64,000 bases of DNA from the NCBI RefSeq assembly GCF_002844595.1, contig NZ_PJNW01000013.1, positions 44,238 to 108,237 of the forward strand. The letters are read 5' to 3'. Numbering within the stretch: position 1 is the stretch's first letter; every line of letters starts with the position of its first letter. Below the pieces are notes generated by a model, which was not told the DNA's origin, ran no database searches, and was given only the letters and a program-made list of their open reading frames with translations. Below are positions 1 through 8,013 of the stretch, piece after piece. A program made the position numbers and the translations under genes. This DNA comes from Pleomorphomonas diazotrophica. Lineage in GTDB: Bacteria > Pseudomonadota > Alphaproteobacteria > Rhizobiales > Pleomorphomonadaceae.

Positions 1-80
1 GAGCCACCGAGCACCACGGTCTCGATGCCGCCGACGCCGGAGAGCACGGCCACCAGATGCTCGAGCAGGGGATCGGTCAT
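1..80 (-). CDS. N-terminal fragment of a possible nucleotidyltransferase-fold protein
   Basis: Only the first 26 codons are inside the window; the gene continues past the left edge. It starts at ATG 80 with a GGAG-type ribosome binding site about 7 nt upstream. The visible protein begins MTDPLLEHLVAVLSG and ends in VVLGGS. The 'GGS' after a hydrophobic strand resembles the start of the nucleotidyltransferase signature, but the fragment is too short to prove that. It is divergent from the ArsR gene at 265. Confidence 0.45.
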   Translation of the reverse strand, partial: MTDPLLEHLVAVLSGVGGIETVVLGG

Positions 81-264
81 GCGGCGCGCTCCGAGATGAC
101 AGGTCCGGGTCCCGATGTCCGAGCCCCAGAAGGCGGCGGTTCTTCCCTGGACCGGGTCGCTCCGGTTGATCCTGAAGGCGACAGGTGCTAACCGTCAACC
201 AGGCGGTTGATGTCTGTAACCCGCTGCAAAAGGAGCGTCAACTTATCGGGTTGGCGGGCTTGCC

Positions 265-600
265 ATGATGTCTGCGGAAGAGCGTCTCGACGCGGTGTTT
301 CACGCCTTGTCCAACCGGACCCGGCGGCAGCTCATTGCCGACCTCGCCAAGCGTCCGGCTCGCGTCAACGAACTGGCCCGGCCCTATGACATGTCGGTCA
401 ACGCCATTTCCAAGCATCTCTTCGTCCTGGAGAGGGCAGGGTTGCTGGAGCGGCGCCAGGAGGGAAGCACGCAGAGCTGCGCGCTGACGCCGCTCGCGCT
501 GTCCAGCGCCAGCGAATGGATCGAGCGCTATCGGCAGTATTGGACCGACCAGTTGGATGGGCTGGCCAACTTCGTCGAAGAACAGGCTCGCGAGACATGA
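265..600 (+). CDS. ArsR-family (winged-helix) transcriptional regulator
   Basis: A 111-residue protein of typical ArsR size. The winged helix spans roughly residues 8-90: 'ALSNRTRRQLIADLA' is the usual first helix, and 'VNAISKHLFVLERAGLLERRQ' is the recognition helix and start of the wing. No cysteine metal-binding motif is visible, so it belongs to the metal-independent ArsR subgroup often paired with SRPBCC proteins. ATG 265 and ATG 268 are both possible starts. Its stop overlaps the start of the next gene by 4 bp (ATGA), so the two are translationally coupled. It probably regulates its own small operon. Confidence 0.9.
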   Translation: MMSAEERLDAVFHALSNRTRRQLIADLAKRPARVNELARPYDMSVNAISKHLFVLERAGLLERRQEGSTQSCALTPLALSSASEWIERYRQYWTDQLDGLANFVEEQARET

Positions 601-1034
601 AGGCAACCGAACTCTTCACCTCCCGCATCGTCAGGGCCGGGCGGGATCGCGTGTTCGCCGCCTGGACCCAGCCCGAGTTGGTGAAGCAATGGTGGGGGCC
701 GCCGCCCTATGTCTGCCCCCATGCCGAGATCGATTTGAGGGTCGGTGGCGCCTATCGGTTGGCCAACCTCGGGCCCGATGGCGAGACCATCTGGATCAGC
801 GGCGTCTTCACCCGCGTCGAGGTGCCCGACGCGCTCAGCTACACCTGGAAGCTCAGCACGCACAGCACAGAGCCGTCGCTCGTTCACGTCTCCTTCGCCG
901 ACCATCCCGAGGGAACCGAGGTGAGCATTCACCACGAGCGCTTCGCCGATGCCGCCGTCCGCGACGAGCATGCGCTGGGCTGGCAGGGCTGCCTGGGCCG
1001 GCTATCCGACCTGATGCCCGGCCGGGCTTCGTGA
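597..1034 (+). CDS. SRPBCC/AHSA1-family protein
   Basis: A 145-residue START/Bet v1-like protein starting at ATG 597, inside the stop of the ArsR gene. The family signature is clear: 'VFAAWTQPELVKQWWGPPPY' at residues 19-38, a central 'GGAYRL', and a C-terminal helix with 'HALGWQGCLGRLSDL'. This ArsR plus AHSA1-like pairing is common in proteobacteria. These proteins bind small hydrophobic ligands or act in stress responses, but the ligand cannot be read from sequence. No signal peptide is present, so it is cytoplasmic. Confidence 0.88.
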   Translation: MKATELFTSRIVRAGRDRVFAAWTQPELVKQWWGPPPYVCPHAEIDLRVGGAYRLANLGPDGETIWISGVFTRVEVPDALSYTWKLSTHSTEPSLVHVSFADHPEGTEVSIHHERFADAAVRDEHALGWQGCLGRLSDLMPGRAS

Positions 1035-1073
1035 GCTGGGCGCGAGGCCTGGCCGATCGGGCCTTCGGGCAAC

Positions 1074-1098
1074 AAAAAACCCCGGCGGAAGGCCGGGG
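1074..1098 (-). terminator. Intrinsic terminator of ctrA
   Basis: On the minus strand a 7-bp stem (CCCCGGC arm at 1080-1086, partner 1092-1098) is followed by six T residues (plus-strand A1074-1079). It lies about 60 nt after the ctrA stop. A second stem of 9 bp (GGCGGCGCG at 1109-1117 with 1129-1137) sits between it and ctrA. Confidence 0.75.
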
Positions 1099-1157
1099 CG
1101 AAAACAAGGGCGGCGCGAAAGGGGAAAACGCGCCGCCGCTCTTCGAGGTCGATCCTG

Positions 1158-1853
1158 TCAGACCGCTTCCTGGATCTCGTCGGGCTCGCGCAGCACATAG
1201 CCGCGGCCCCAGACGGTCTCGATGTAGTTGCGGCCATCGGTGGCATTCGCCAGCTTCTTGCGCAGCTTGCAGATGAACACGTCGATGATCTTGAGTTCCG
1301 GCTCGTCCATGCCGCCATAGAGATGGTTGAGGAACATCTCCTTGGTGAGCGTCGTTCCCTTGCGGAGGGAAAGCAGCTCAAGCATCTGGTATTCCTTGCC
1401 GGTCAGATGCACGCGGTTGCCATTGACCTCGACGGTCTTGGTGTCGAGGTTGACCACCAGGTCGCCGGTGACGATGACCGACTGGGCATGGCCCTTGGAC
1501 CGGCGGACGATGGCATGGATGCGGGCGATCAGCTCGTCCTTATGGAACGGCTTGGTCATGTAGTCGTCGGCGCCGAAGCCGAGACCGCGCACCTTGTCCT
1601 CGATATTGCCCAGGCCGGACAGGATGAGGATGGGCGTCTTGACCTTGGACACGCGCAGCGTCCGGAGCACTTCATAACCCGACATATCCGGCAGATTGAG
1701 ATCGAGCAGGATGATATCGTAGTCATAGAGCTTGCCGAGGTCGATGCCTTCCTCGCCAAGGTCCGTCGTGTAGACGTTGAAGCTCTCGGACTTCAGCATC
1801 AGCTCGATGCTTTGTGCGGTCGCGCTGTCGTCCTCGATCAGCAAAACTCGCAT
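1158..1853 (-). CDS. ctrA: Cell-cycle response regulator CtrA (OmpR/PhoB type)
   Basis: A 231-residue response regulator closely matching the alphaproteobacterial master regulator. The receiver domain (1-120) has 'MRVLLIEDD', the phospho-acceptor aspartate in '[10 protein letters not shown]' (D51) and the lysine in 'MTKPFHKDE'. The winged-helix DNA-binding domain (125-225) has '[22 protein letters not shown]' and ends in '[11 protein letters not shown]', characteristic of CtrA. CtrA is known to bind TTAA-N7-TTAA sites, control flagellar, division and methylation genes, and repress replication in Caulobacter. The C-terminus is short and ends EAV, where Caulobacter CtrA ends AA as a ClpXP degron; degradation is therefore possible but not shown. 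Neighbouring fliI-fliJ are likely targets. Confidence 0.97.
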   Translation of the reverse strand: MRVLLIEDDSATAQSIELMLKSESFNVYTTDLGEEGIDLGKLYDYDIILLDLNLPDMSGYEVLRTLRVSKVKTPILILSGLGNIEDKVRGLGFGADDYMTKPFHKDELIARIHAIVRRSKGHAQSVIVTGDLVVNLDTKTVEVNGNRVHLTGKEYQMLELLSLRKGTTLTKEMFLNHLYGGMDEPELKIIDVFICKLRKKLANATDGRNYIETVWGRGYVLREPDEIQEAV

Positions 1854-2249
1854 TCGTTATCCCCTTTTTCTAGGGCCTTGGGCCCGACCTTCTGTCGGAA
1901 GCGTGTCCGGTCTTCCGCCGAACATGGGTTATCGGAGCCAAGGCTAGTACCGAATGGTTAACAAACAATGATTCTCGGCCGCAAGCGTTTTGACGCCATT
2001 TCGCCAAAAGTTCGGGCAGGCCCTTAGGAATCAACAATAAATTGGCTTCGGTTGTCCTCATCCGACAAATTAAGAAATTTGCCTAAGCGATTCTGCCGAC
2101 TCCACGAAGATTCCTTGTCCACACCCCGGTCGCCGCAAGCCGGTCCCCATCGCACTCATAAGCAAAGTATTAACGCCGGACGTTAACGAAGCGTTACACT
2201 CGGGCTCGAACCCGAATCAATCCGGAAACCATTTGCCCGGAATCCACCA
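1854..2249. promoter_or_regulatory. ctrA/fliI divergent control region with CtrA sites and clustered GANTC
   Basis: This 396-bp region between divergent ctrA and fliI has no gene. It holds six GANTC sites (1970, 2028, 2089, 2098, 2109, 2214), and a seventh at 2240 lies just before fliI. A minus-strand TTAACCAT, the classic CtrA half-site, is at 1954-1961 and faces ctrA. A near-perfect full CtrA box, TTAA-N7-TTAC, is at 2183-2197, about 53 bp before fliI. A further TTAA is at 2170-2173. CcrM methylation and CtrA autoregulation of ctrA are known in Caulobacter; applying that here is inference. Confidence 0.7.
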
Positions 2250-3602
2250 ATGACCATCGACCGGCTCGCCGCGGAAATTGCCGCCCTTCGCCCGCTGGAG
2301 ATCTACGGGCGCGTCGCCAGCGTGCAGGGCATGCTGGTGGAGGTGGCCGGTCCGGTGCAGGAGATGAGCGTCGGCGCCCGCCTCTCGGTCTCGGGTTTCG
2401 GCGGCGTCAAGGTGCCGGTCGAGGTGGTCGGCTTCAATGACGGCAAGGCGCTCTGCCTGCCCTTTGCCTCCATGGAAGGGGTGCGCCTCGGCGCCAAGGC
2501 GACCATCGTCACCTCCTCGGCATCGGTGCGCCCGTCGGAGGGCTGGCTCGGCCGGGTGGTCAATGCCTTCGGCGAGCCGATCGACGGCAAGGGCCCGCTG
2601 CCGCTCGGGCCGAACGAGATGCCGCTTCGCGCCTCGCCGCCTCAGGCGGCCGAGCGTGCGCGGGTGGGCGAGCCGATCGACCTCGGCGTGCGCGTCCTCA
2701 ACACCTTCGCCACCTGTTGCCGCGGCCAGCGCATGGGCATCTTCGCCGGCTCGGGCGTCGGCAAATCGGTGCTGCTGTCCATGCTGGCCCGCTACACCGC
2801 CTGCGACGTGTCGGTGATCGGTCTCGTCGGCGAACGCGGCCGCGAGGTGCAGGAGTTCATCGAGGACGACCTCGGCGAGGAGGGCCTCGCCCGCTCGGTG
2901 GTGGTGGTCGCCACTTCCGACGAGACGGCGCTGATGCGGCGGCAGGCCGCCTACATGACGTTGACCATCGCCGAATATTTCCGCGACGAAGGGCAGGACG
3001 TGCTGTGCCTCATGGATTCGGTGACGCGCTTTGCCATGGCCCAGCGCGAGATCGGCCTGTCGGCTGGAGAACCACCTACGTCGAAAGGATATACGCCGAC
3101 GGTGTTCGCCGAGCTGCCGCGTCTTCTTGAACGCGCCGGCCCCGGCCCGGTGGGCGGTGGCACCATCACCGGTCTGTTCACGGTGCTGGTCGACGGCGAC
3201 AACCACAACGAACCGGTGGCCGACGCCGTGCGCGGCATCCTCGACGGCCATATCGTCATGGAGCGCGCCATTGCCGAACGCGGCCGCTATCCGGCCGTCA
3301 ACGTGTTGAAAACAGTGTCGCGCACCATGCCCGGCTGCGTCGAGCCGGAGATCCGGCCGATGATCCGCGACGCCAAAAGGCTGATGGCCACCTTTGCCGA
3401 CATGGAGGAACTGATCCGCCTCGGCGCCTACCGACGCGGCAGCAACCCCGAGGTCGACCAGTCGATCGACGTTTCAGGCCCGCTCGAAGCCTTCCTGACG
3501 CAAGGAAAGGACGAATGTACCCGCCGTTATGACGGCTATCGTGATCTTGCTCACCTTTTGGAAAGCACTGTCGGTTTACGTTACCCGCATTCCGGGGAGT
3601 AA
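2250..3602 (+). CDS. fliI: Flagellar type III export ATPase FliI
   Basis: A 450-residue F1-beta-like ATPase that powers or regulates export of flagellar substrates at the membrane. Walker A is '[11 protein letters not shown]' (residues 163-173). The Walker B region contains '[19 protein letters not shown]', and the FliI/secretion-ATPase signature '[11 protein letters not shown]' follows. Length fits the family (430-460). ATG 2250 lies after the CtrA box at 2183-2197, consistent with the known class II control of flagellar genes. It is followed 6 bp later by fliJ. Confidence 0.97.
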   Translation: MTIDRLAAEIAALRPLEIYGRVASVQGMLVEVAGPVQEMSVGARLSVSGFGGVKVPVEVVGFNDGKALCLPFASMEGVRLGAKATIVTSSASVRPSEGWLGRVVNAFGEPIDGKGPLPLGPNEMPLRASPPQAAERARVGEPIDLGVRVLNTFATCCRGQRMGIFAGSGVGKSVLLSMLARYTACDVSVIGLVGERGREVQEFIEDDLGEEGLARSVVVVATSDETALMRRQAAYMTLTIAEYFRDEGQDVLCLMDSVTRFAMAQREIGLSAGEPPTSKGYTPTVFAELPRLLERAGPGPVGGGTITGLFTVLVDGDNHNEPVADAVRGILDGHIVMERAIAERGRYPAVNVLKTVSRTMPGCVEPEIRPMIRDAKRLMATFADMEELIRLGAYRRGSNPEVDQSIDVSGPLEAFLTQGKDECTRRYDGYRDLAHLLESTVGLRYPHSGE

Positions 3603-3608
3603 TTTGAA

Positions 3609-4025
3609 ATGAAATCTCGCAACAGTCTCATCCGACTCAAGCGGTTTCAGGTCGACGAGAAGCGTCGGCAGGTGATGCAGATCGAAATGATGATCGCCGA
3701 GTTCGAGCGCATGGCGTCCGAGCTCGACGAGCAGATTCTGGCTGAGCAGAAGCGCAGCGGCATCACCGACATCACGCACTTCGCCTATCCCACCTTCGCC
3801 AAGGCGGCGATGACTCGCCGCGACAACCTCATGGGATCGGCCAACGATCTCAGGGGGCAGCTCGATGCCGCGCAGGCGGCGCTCAGCGAGGCGGTGGAAG
3901 AGATGAAGAAGATCGAGCTTCTGGAGGAGCGCGATCAGCTGCGCGAGAAGACGGCCCAGGAAGCGGCCGAGCAGGACGCGCTCGACGAAGTGGCGGGTCG
4001 CCGCTCCTATCATCACGCCGGCTGA
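3609..4025 (+). CDS. fliJ: Flagellar export chaperone-like protein FliJ
   Basis: A 138-residue, highly charged protein predicted to be almost entirely helical (coiled coil), beginning MKSRNSLIRLKRFQVDEKRR. This N-terminal pattern and the position directly after fliI are typical of FliJ, which forms the central stalk of the FliI ring and helps escort export substrates. Sequence conservation in FliJ is low, so the assignment rests on size, coiled-coil character and synteny. The start follows the fliI stop by 6 bp, so translation is likely coupled. Confidence 0.9.
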   Translation: MKSRNSLIRLKRFQVDEKRRQVMQIEMMIAEFERMASELDEQILAEQKRSGITDITHFAYPTFAKAAMTRRDNLMGSANDLRGQLDAAQAALSEAVEEMKKIELLEERDQLREKTAQEAAEQDALDEVAGRRSYHHAG

Positions 4026-4116
4026 GCCGAACGGCCGGCCCTGTTTTCAAACCTCATCGCTCCGGAAGCATTTCGGGCGGGCATGCCGGGCATGTCCGCC
4101 GCTTTTGCATGTGGGC

Positions 4117-4290
4117 TCAGGGTGCCTGCCAGCTCGTGGCGACGCCGGCGCCGGCCGTGCCGGAGATTTCCACCGTGACGGTCAGGTCGCCCGGCCACAT
4201 CCTGTCGGGCAGGGCACGGGCGGCAACCACGGTGGTCAGCGCCACCAGCGCGGCGGCGATCCAGCTCAGGAGTTTGGTCTTGCGGGCCAT
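4117..4290 (-). CDS. Small single-pass membrane protein, hypothetical
   Basis: A 57-codon reading frame starting MARKTKLLSWIAAALV and ending ATSWQAP. Basic residues, then a hydrophobic stretch at about 8-25, suggest one transmembrane helix or an uncleaved signal anchor. Codons are strongly G/C-ending like the neighbours, which supports coding. It has no recognised family and a weak ribosome binding site, so it is a candidate only. It is isolated between fliJ and ychF. Confidence 0.4.
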   Translation of the reverse strand: MARKTKLLSWIAAALVALTTVVAARALPDRMWPGDLTVTVEISGTAGAGVATSWQAP

Positions 4291-4465
4291 GGCGTGCTGC
4301 CGTTCTCATGCGGCGCGGCCCCTTCCGCGCCATGATGTCACCTTATTGCCGCCGGCTTGAACGAGCCCCGAACCCGCCGTTCATCTCGCGTTCATCGCGG
4401 TAAACGGTTGGTAAACACGGTGTTCCCGCCGGAAGCGCAGAAGGGAAACTTGGACGGAAACGCCA

Positions 4466-4494
4466 ACGCCGCCGCGGAGGTTCCACGGCGGCGT
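4466..4494. terminator. Strong hairpin downstream of ychF
   Basis: A 9-bp stem (ACGCCGCCG at 4466-4474 with 4486-4494) has an inner GGA/TCC extension. It lies 22 nt after the ychF stop. The T-run expected on the ychF side is poor, so it may act as a 3' stabiliser instead of an efficient terminator. Confidence 0.45.
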
Positions 4495-4516
4495 CAAAAA
4501 TGTGGCAAAAAACGGA

Positions 4517-5611
4517 TCAGGTGTTGAACTTGAACAGCATGACGTCGCCGTCGGCGACGACATATTCCTTGCCTTCGTCGCGAGCCTTGCCAAGTTCCTT
4601 GGCCTTCACCTCGCCATAGGCGATGTAGTCCTCGTAGGCGATGGTCTGGGCGCGGATGAAGCCGCGCTCGAAGTCGGTGTGAATGACGCCGGCCGCCTGC
4701 GGCGCCTTGGTGCCCTTGACGATCGTCCAGGCGCGCGTCTCCTTGGGGCCGACGGTGAAATAGGTGATGAGGCCGAGGAGGTCGTAACCGGCGCGGATCA
4801 GCCGGTCGAGGCCGGGTTCCGTGAGGCCGAGCGTCTCCAGGAACTCCTTCTGCTCGGCGTCGTCGAGCTGGGCGACCTCCGCCTCGATGGCGGCCGAGAT
4901 GACCACCGCCTTGGCGCCGAGCTTTTCGGCCATCTCGAAGACGCGGGCCGACTGGCTGTTGCCGGTGGCTGCTGCCGATTCCTCGACGTTGCAGACGTAG
5001 AGCACCGGCTTGGAGGTCAGAAGGTTGAGCGCCGCGAAGGCAGCCTCGGATCCCTTGGGGATGCTGGCGGTGCGGGCCGGACGGCCGTTGCGCAGCTCTT
5101 CGAGGGCAAGGTCCATCAGCTCGACCTGCTCCTTGATCTCCTTGTCGCCACTCTGGGCGCGCTTGCGGAGCGGCACGACGCGCCGTTCCAGGCTGTCGAG
5201 ATCGGAGAGCATCAGCTCGGTCTCCACCGTCTCGGCGTCGCTCACCGGATCGATGCGACCCTCGACGTGGGTGATGTCGTTGTCCTCGAAGCAGCGGAGC
5301 ACGTGGACGATGGCGTCGACCTCGCGGATGTTGCCTAGGAACTGGTTGCCGAGGCCCTCGCCCTTGGAGGCGCCGCGCACCAGGCCGGCGATGTCGACGA
5401 AAGTGATGCGGGTTGGCACGATCTGCGCCGACTTGCCCTTCTCGGCCAGCACCGTGAGGCGCGGGTCGGGCACCGCCACCTCGCCGGTGTTCGGCTCGAT
5501 GGTGCAGAAGGGATAGTTGGCCGCCTGGGCGGCCGCGGTCTTGGTGAGCGCGTTGAAGAGCGTGGACTTGCCGACGTTGGGCAGGCCGACGATGCCGCAC
5601 TTGAAACCCAT
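4517..5611 (-). CDS. ychF: Redox-regulated ATPase YchF (OLA1 family)
   Basis: A 364-residue Obg-like P-loop protein, the normal length. The G1 motif is 'GLPNVGKST' (9-17). 'NYPFCTIEPNTG' is the switch region and 'FVDIAGLVRGASKGEGLGNQFL' is the G3 region. The C-terminal TGS-type domain ends 'EYVVADGDVMLFKFNT', a YchF hallmark. YchF binds ribosomes, prefers ATP to GTP and is linked to translation and oxidative stress. It is the third gene of a rplY-pth-ychF run on the minus strand. Confidence 0.97.
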   Translation of the reverse strand: MGFKCGIVGLPNVGKSTLFNALTKTAAAQAANYPFCTIEPNTGEVAVPDPRLTVLAEKGKSAQIVPTRITFVDIAGLVRGASKGEGLGNQFLGNIREVDAIVHVLRCFEDNDITHVEGRIDPVSDAETVETELMLSDLDSLERRVVPLRKRAQSGDKEIKEQVELMDLALEELRNGRPARTASIPKGSEAAFAALNLLTSKPVLYVCNVEESAAATGNSQSARVFEMAEKLGAKAVVISAAIEAEVAQLDDAEQKEFLETLGLTEPGLDRLIRAGYDLLGLITYFTVGPKETRAWTIVKGTKAPQAAGVIHTDFERGFIRAQTIAYEDYIAYGEVKAKELGKARDEGKEYVVADGDVMLFKFNT

Positions 5612-5703
5612 GGTGATCAGGCTTTCGTAAAAGGCGTGAATTCTGGCGTGGTGTTAGGGAAGCGCCCCGCCGGCCGTCAAGAGATTTATCGGGCGGCGGT
5701 TGG

Positions 5704-6414
5704 CTACCGCCGGGTCTTCTGGGCGAGCAGGCCCTTCAGGATGGCGGCCATGGCATTCTTTGGCGGCGGTTCGGCTGGAGCTGCGGCGGCCGGCGCGGCC
5801 GGTTCGTTGTCCGTCTTCGCTTCCGTCTTCGGCTTGCGCTCGGGCTTGGGCTCGGTGATGGCGTGGACGCGGTTGGCGAAGGTGGCGTCGGCGCCCTTCA
5901 CCAGCTCGCCGGCATTGTCGGCGATGGCGTCGAGCAGCTTCACCAGCCAGTCGCGGTCGGCCTTGGCGAAGTCGGAGAGCACGTGGGCGTGGACCAGCGC
6001 CTTGTCGCCGGGGTGGCCGATGCCGAGCCGCATGCGGCGGTAGCCGTCGGTGATCTGCGAGGTGATGGATCTCAGGCCATTATGGCCGCCATGGCCGCCG
6101 CCGACCTTCATCCGGAGCTTGCCGGGCGGCAGGTCGAGCTCGTCGTGGATGACGACCACGTCGGACGGGGCGAGCTTCAGAAAGCGCACGGCGTCGCCCA
6201 CCGAGCGGCCGCTCTCGTTCATGTAGGTCTGCGGCTTCATGAGCAGCACGCGCTCGCCGTCGATGGTGCCTTCCGACACCTCGGCCTGGAAGTTCTTCCG
6301 CCAGGCGGGGAAGCGGTGACGCGTGTGGATGACGTCGGCCGCCATGAAGCCGATGTTATGGCGGTTCGACGCATATTTGGCGCCGGGATTGCCGAGACCG
6401 ACCAGAATGAGCAC
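5704..6414 (-). CDS. pth: Peptidyl-tRNA hydrolase
   Basis: A 236-residue Pth that releases peptides from prematurely dropped peptidyl-tRNA. The catalytic histidine is in 'NRHNIGF' (H19). '[11 protein letters not shown]' and '[11 protein letters not shown]' carry the other conserved active-site residues, and '[13 protein letters not shown]' is the usual glycine-rich signature. The start codon is GTG (6414) with a GGGAGAGG site just upstream. The last 45 residues are an Ala/Pro/Lys-rich tail beyond the ~190-residue core, a common alphaproteobacterial extension. Confidence 0.97.
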   Translation of the reverse strand: MLILVGLGNPGAKYASNRHNIGFMAADVIHTRHRFPAWRKNFQAEVSEGTIDGERVLLMKPQTYMNESGRSVGDAVRFLKLAPSDVVVIHDELDLPPGKLRMKVGGGHGGHNGLRSITSQITDGYRRMRLGIGHPGDKALVHAHVLSDFAKADRDWLVKLLDAIADNAGELVKGADATFANRVHAITEPKPERKPKTEAKTDNEPAAPAAAAPAEPPPKNAMAAILKGLLAQKTRR

Positions 6415-6435
6415 GCGCCTCTCCCGAAAAGATCA

Positions 6436-6463
6436 GGGGTTCCGACCTTGCGACCGGAACCCC
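6436..6463 (-). terminator. Hairpin between rplY and pth
   Basis: A 9-bp stem (GGGGTTCCG at 6436-6444 with 6455-6463) has a 10-nt loop. On the minus strand it is followed by TGATCTTTTC. It may attenuate transcription between rplY and pth. Confidence 0.5.
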
Positions 6464-6487
6464 GCGCATCGATCATAAGGCCGATGA

Positions 6488-7099
6488 TCAGGCCTTGGGC
6501 GCCTCGGCGGCAGCGGCAGCCTCTTCCGAGGTGGCAGCAGCCGAACCGACGACGGTGGCGACGGCGAAGTCGTCATGGTCGACCAGCGTGGCACCAGCCG
6601 GCAGCGTCACGGCGGAGATATGCAGGGCGTCGCCGATGTTGAGCGCGCTGACGTCGACCGTCAGGTGCTCGGGGATGGCATTGGCCGAGACCAGCATCGC
6701 CACTTCGTGGGCGGCAATGTTCAGGACGCCGCCGCGCTTGAGGCCGGCCGACTTGTCCTGGCCGACGAAATGCACCGGGACGTTGACCGTCACCTTGGTG
6801 TTTTCGGACACGCGGATGAAGTCGACGTGGACCAGCGCGTCGCTCACCGGGTCGAGCTGGTAGTCGCGCGGCAGGGCCTTGATCTCCTTGCCATCGACCT
6901 TGAGGGTGACGACATGGGTCAGGAAGCCACCGGCGTGCAGCTTCAGGAAGGTTTCCTTGGTGTCGACCGCGATCGACAGCGGCGGCTGCTTGTCGCCATA
7001 AACGACGGCGGGCGTCTTGCCTTCACGGCGCAGGGCGCGGGCGGACCCCTTTCCCACCCGGTCACGCGGCGAGGCGACGAGCTCGTAGGTCTGAGCCAT
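6488..7099 (-). CDS. rplY: 50S ribosomal protein L25 / general stress protein Ctc
   Basis: A 203-residue two-domain L25 (CTC form). The N-terminal 5S-rRNA-binding domain has '[22 protein letters not shown]'. The C-terminal beta domain has '[21 protein letters not shown]' and ends in an Ala/Glu-rich tail. The start ATG at 7099 fits the family N-terminus ([12 protein letters not shown]). It heads the minus-strand rplY-pth-ychF group. In related genomes prs usually lies immediately upstream; here prs is 2.2 kb away. Confidence 0.97.
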   Translation of the reverse strand: MAQTYELVASPRDRVGKGSARALRREGKTPAVVYGDKQPPLSIAVDTKETFLKLHAGGFLTHVVTLKVDGKEIKALPRDYQLDPVSDALVHVDFIRVSENTKVTVNVPVHFVGQDKSAGLKRGGVLNIAAHEVAMLVSANAIPEHLTVDVSALNIGDALHISAVTLPAGATLVDHDDFAVATVVGSAAATSEEAAAAAEAPKA

Positions 7100-7333
7100 T
7101 TTCTCGTGCTTTCATCTTCGGATTACTGGCGGCGGCGGCCACGCGGCCGATGCCGATCCGGCGCTCCCTCCAGGGGGGTCGGCGCGGATGCGGGCGCTAT
7201 AGCGGAAACGGCCGGGGAAGGCAAGGGAAGGCGGGATTTTACGCGGTCTTCGGCCTCGACGAAGGGCGAGGATGGATTCTGATCTCTACTTCCGGTTACA
7301 AGCATCCCATTGCAGTTGTTTCGATGGTGCCTT

Positions 7334-7888
7334 ATGAAAATTCACGCCGCGGCTGCCGCGCTTCTCTGTCTTTCCGCCAGTGTTTTTCCGGCCTCGGCCG
7401 ACGCACCGCCCGCCCCTTCGGACAAGTTTCCGGGCTGGGTGACGACGACGCGGGACACGGGCACGGTGTTCTTCTATTGCGCGGCGCCCAAGATCTGCGG
7501 CGAAGGCTCGATCGTCAGCTTTCACTTCCATGACCTGCCGGCGCCGAGCAAAGCCGAGATCCGAGCGAAGTACAAGGAGCCGCGCCTGCCGATCACCTGC
7601 CGGAATGCCGGCAGCTACGACACCTGCGAGTATCCGAACGCGATCGACAAGAAGGGCCGGCCGACGCATTGGAGGCCGATGCCGGAAGAAGGCTTCGAGG
7701 CCGACTTCTTCCATAGCGGCTTTCTGTCCGCCCATATGCCGGCCGGCTCCAAAACGCACTTTCTCATCACGCTCAGCAGCTCGGCCGCCAGCTACAAGCT
7801 CTCCAAGAAGAACTACGCCTTGTTCCGAACCGATTTGGGCAAGGCGCTCGGCCACTCCGTCGCGTCCTTGCCGCGCGCTTCCAAATGA
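7334..7888 (+). CDS. Exported protein of unknown function
   Basis: A 184-residue protein with a clear Sec signal peptide (MKIHAAAAALLCLSASVF, cleavage likely after ASA at about residue 23). ATG 7334 was chosen because the longer frame from 7310 would put extra residues before the signal peptide. The mature part has four cysteines in two pairs (FYCAAPKIC and ITCRNAGSYDTC), suggesting disulfides in the periplasm. I do not recognise a family. It is one of two plus-strand genes inserted between prs and rplY. Confidence 0.75.
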   Translation: MKIHAAAAALLCLSASVFPASADAPPAPSDKFPGWVTTTRDTGTVFFYCAAPKICGEGSIVSFHFHDLPAPSKAEIRAKYKEPRLPITCRNAGSYDTCEYPNAIDKKGRPTHWRPMPEEGFEADFFHSGFLSAHMPAGSKTHFLITLSSSAASYKLSKKNYALFRTDLGKALGHSVASLPRASK

Positions 7889-8013
7889 CCCGTTTGCTGT
7901 GATGCCCGCCTTCGACGCGCTTCGGGTCTCTCCTGTCTGGAATTCTCGATGAAAACGTTTAGGAAGGCCGGGCCGGACCTTTCGCGGGTCTGGAAGGACA
8001 GGAGCGGACGGCG

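Noticed and set aside
2200..2215. tRNA T-arm-like TCGGG-CTCGAA-CCCGA
   Set aside because: No acceptor, D or anticodon arm surrounds it; it is only a 5-bp inverted repeat before fliI.
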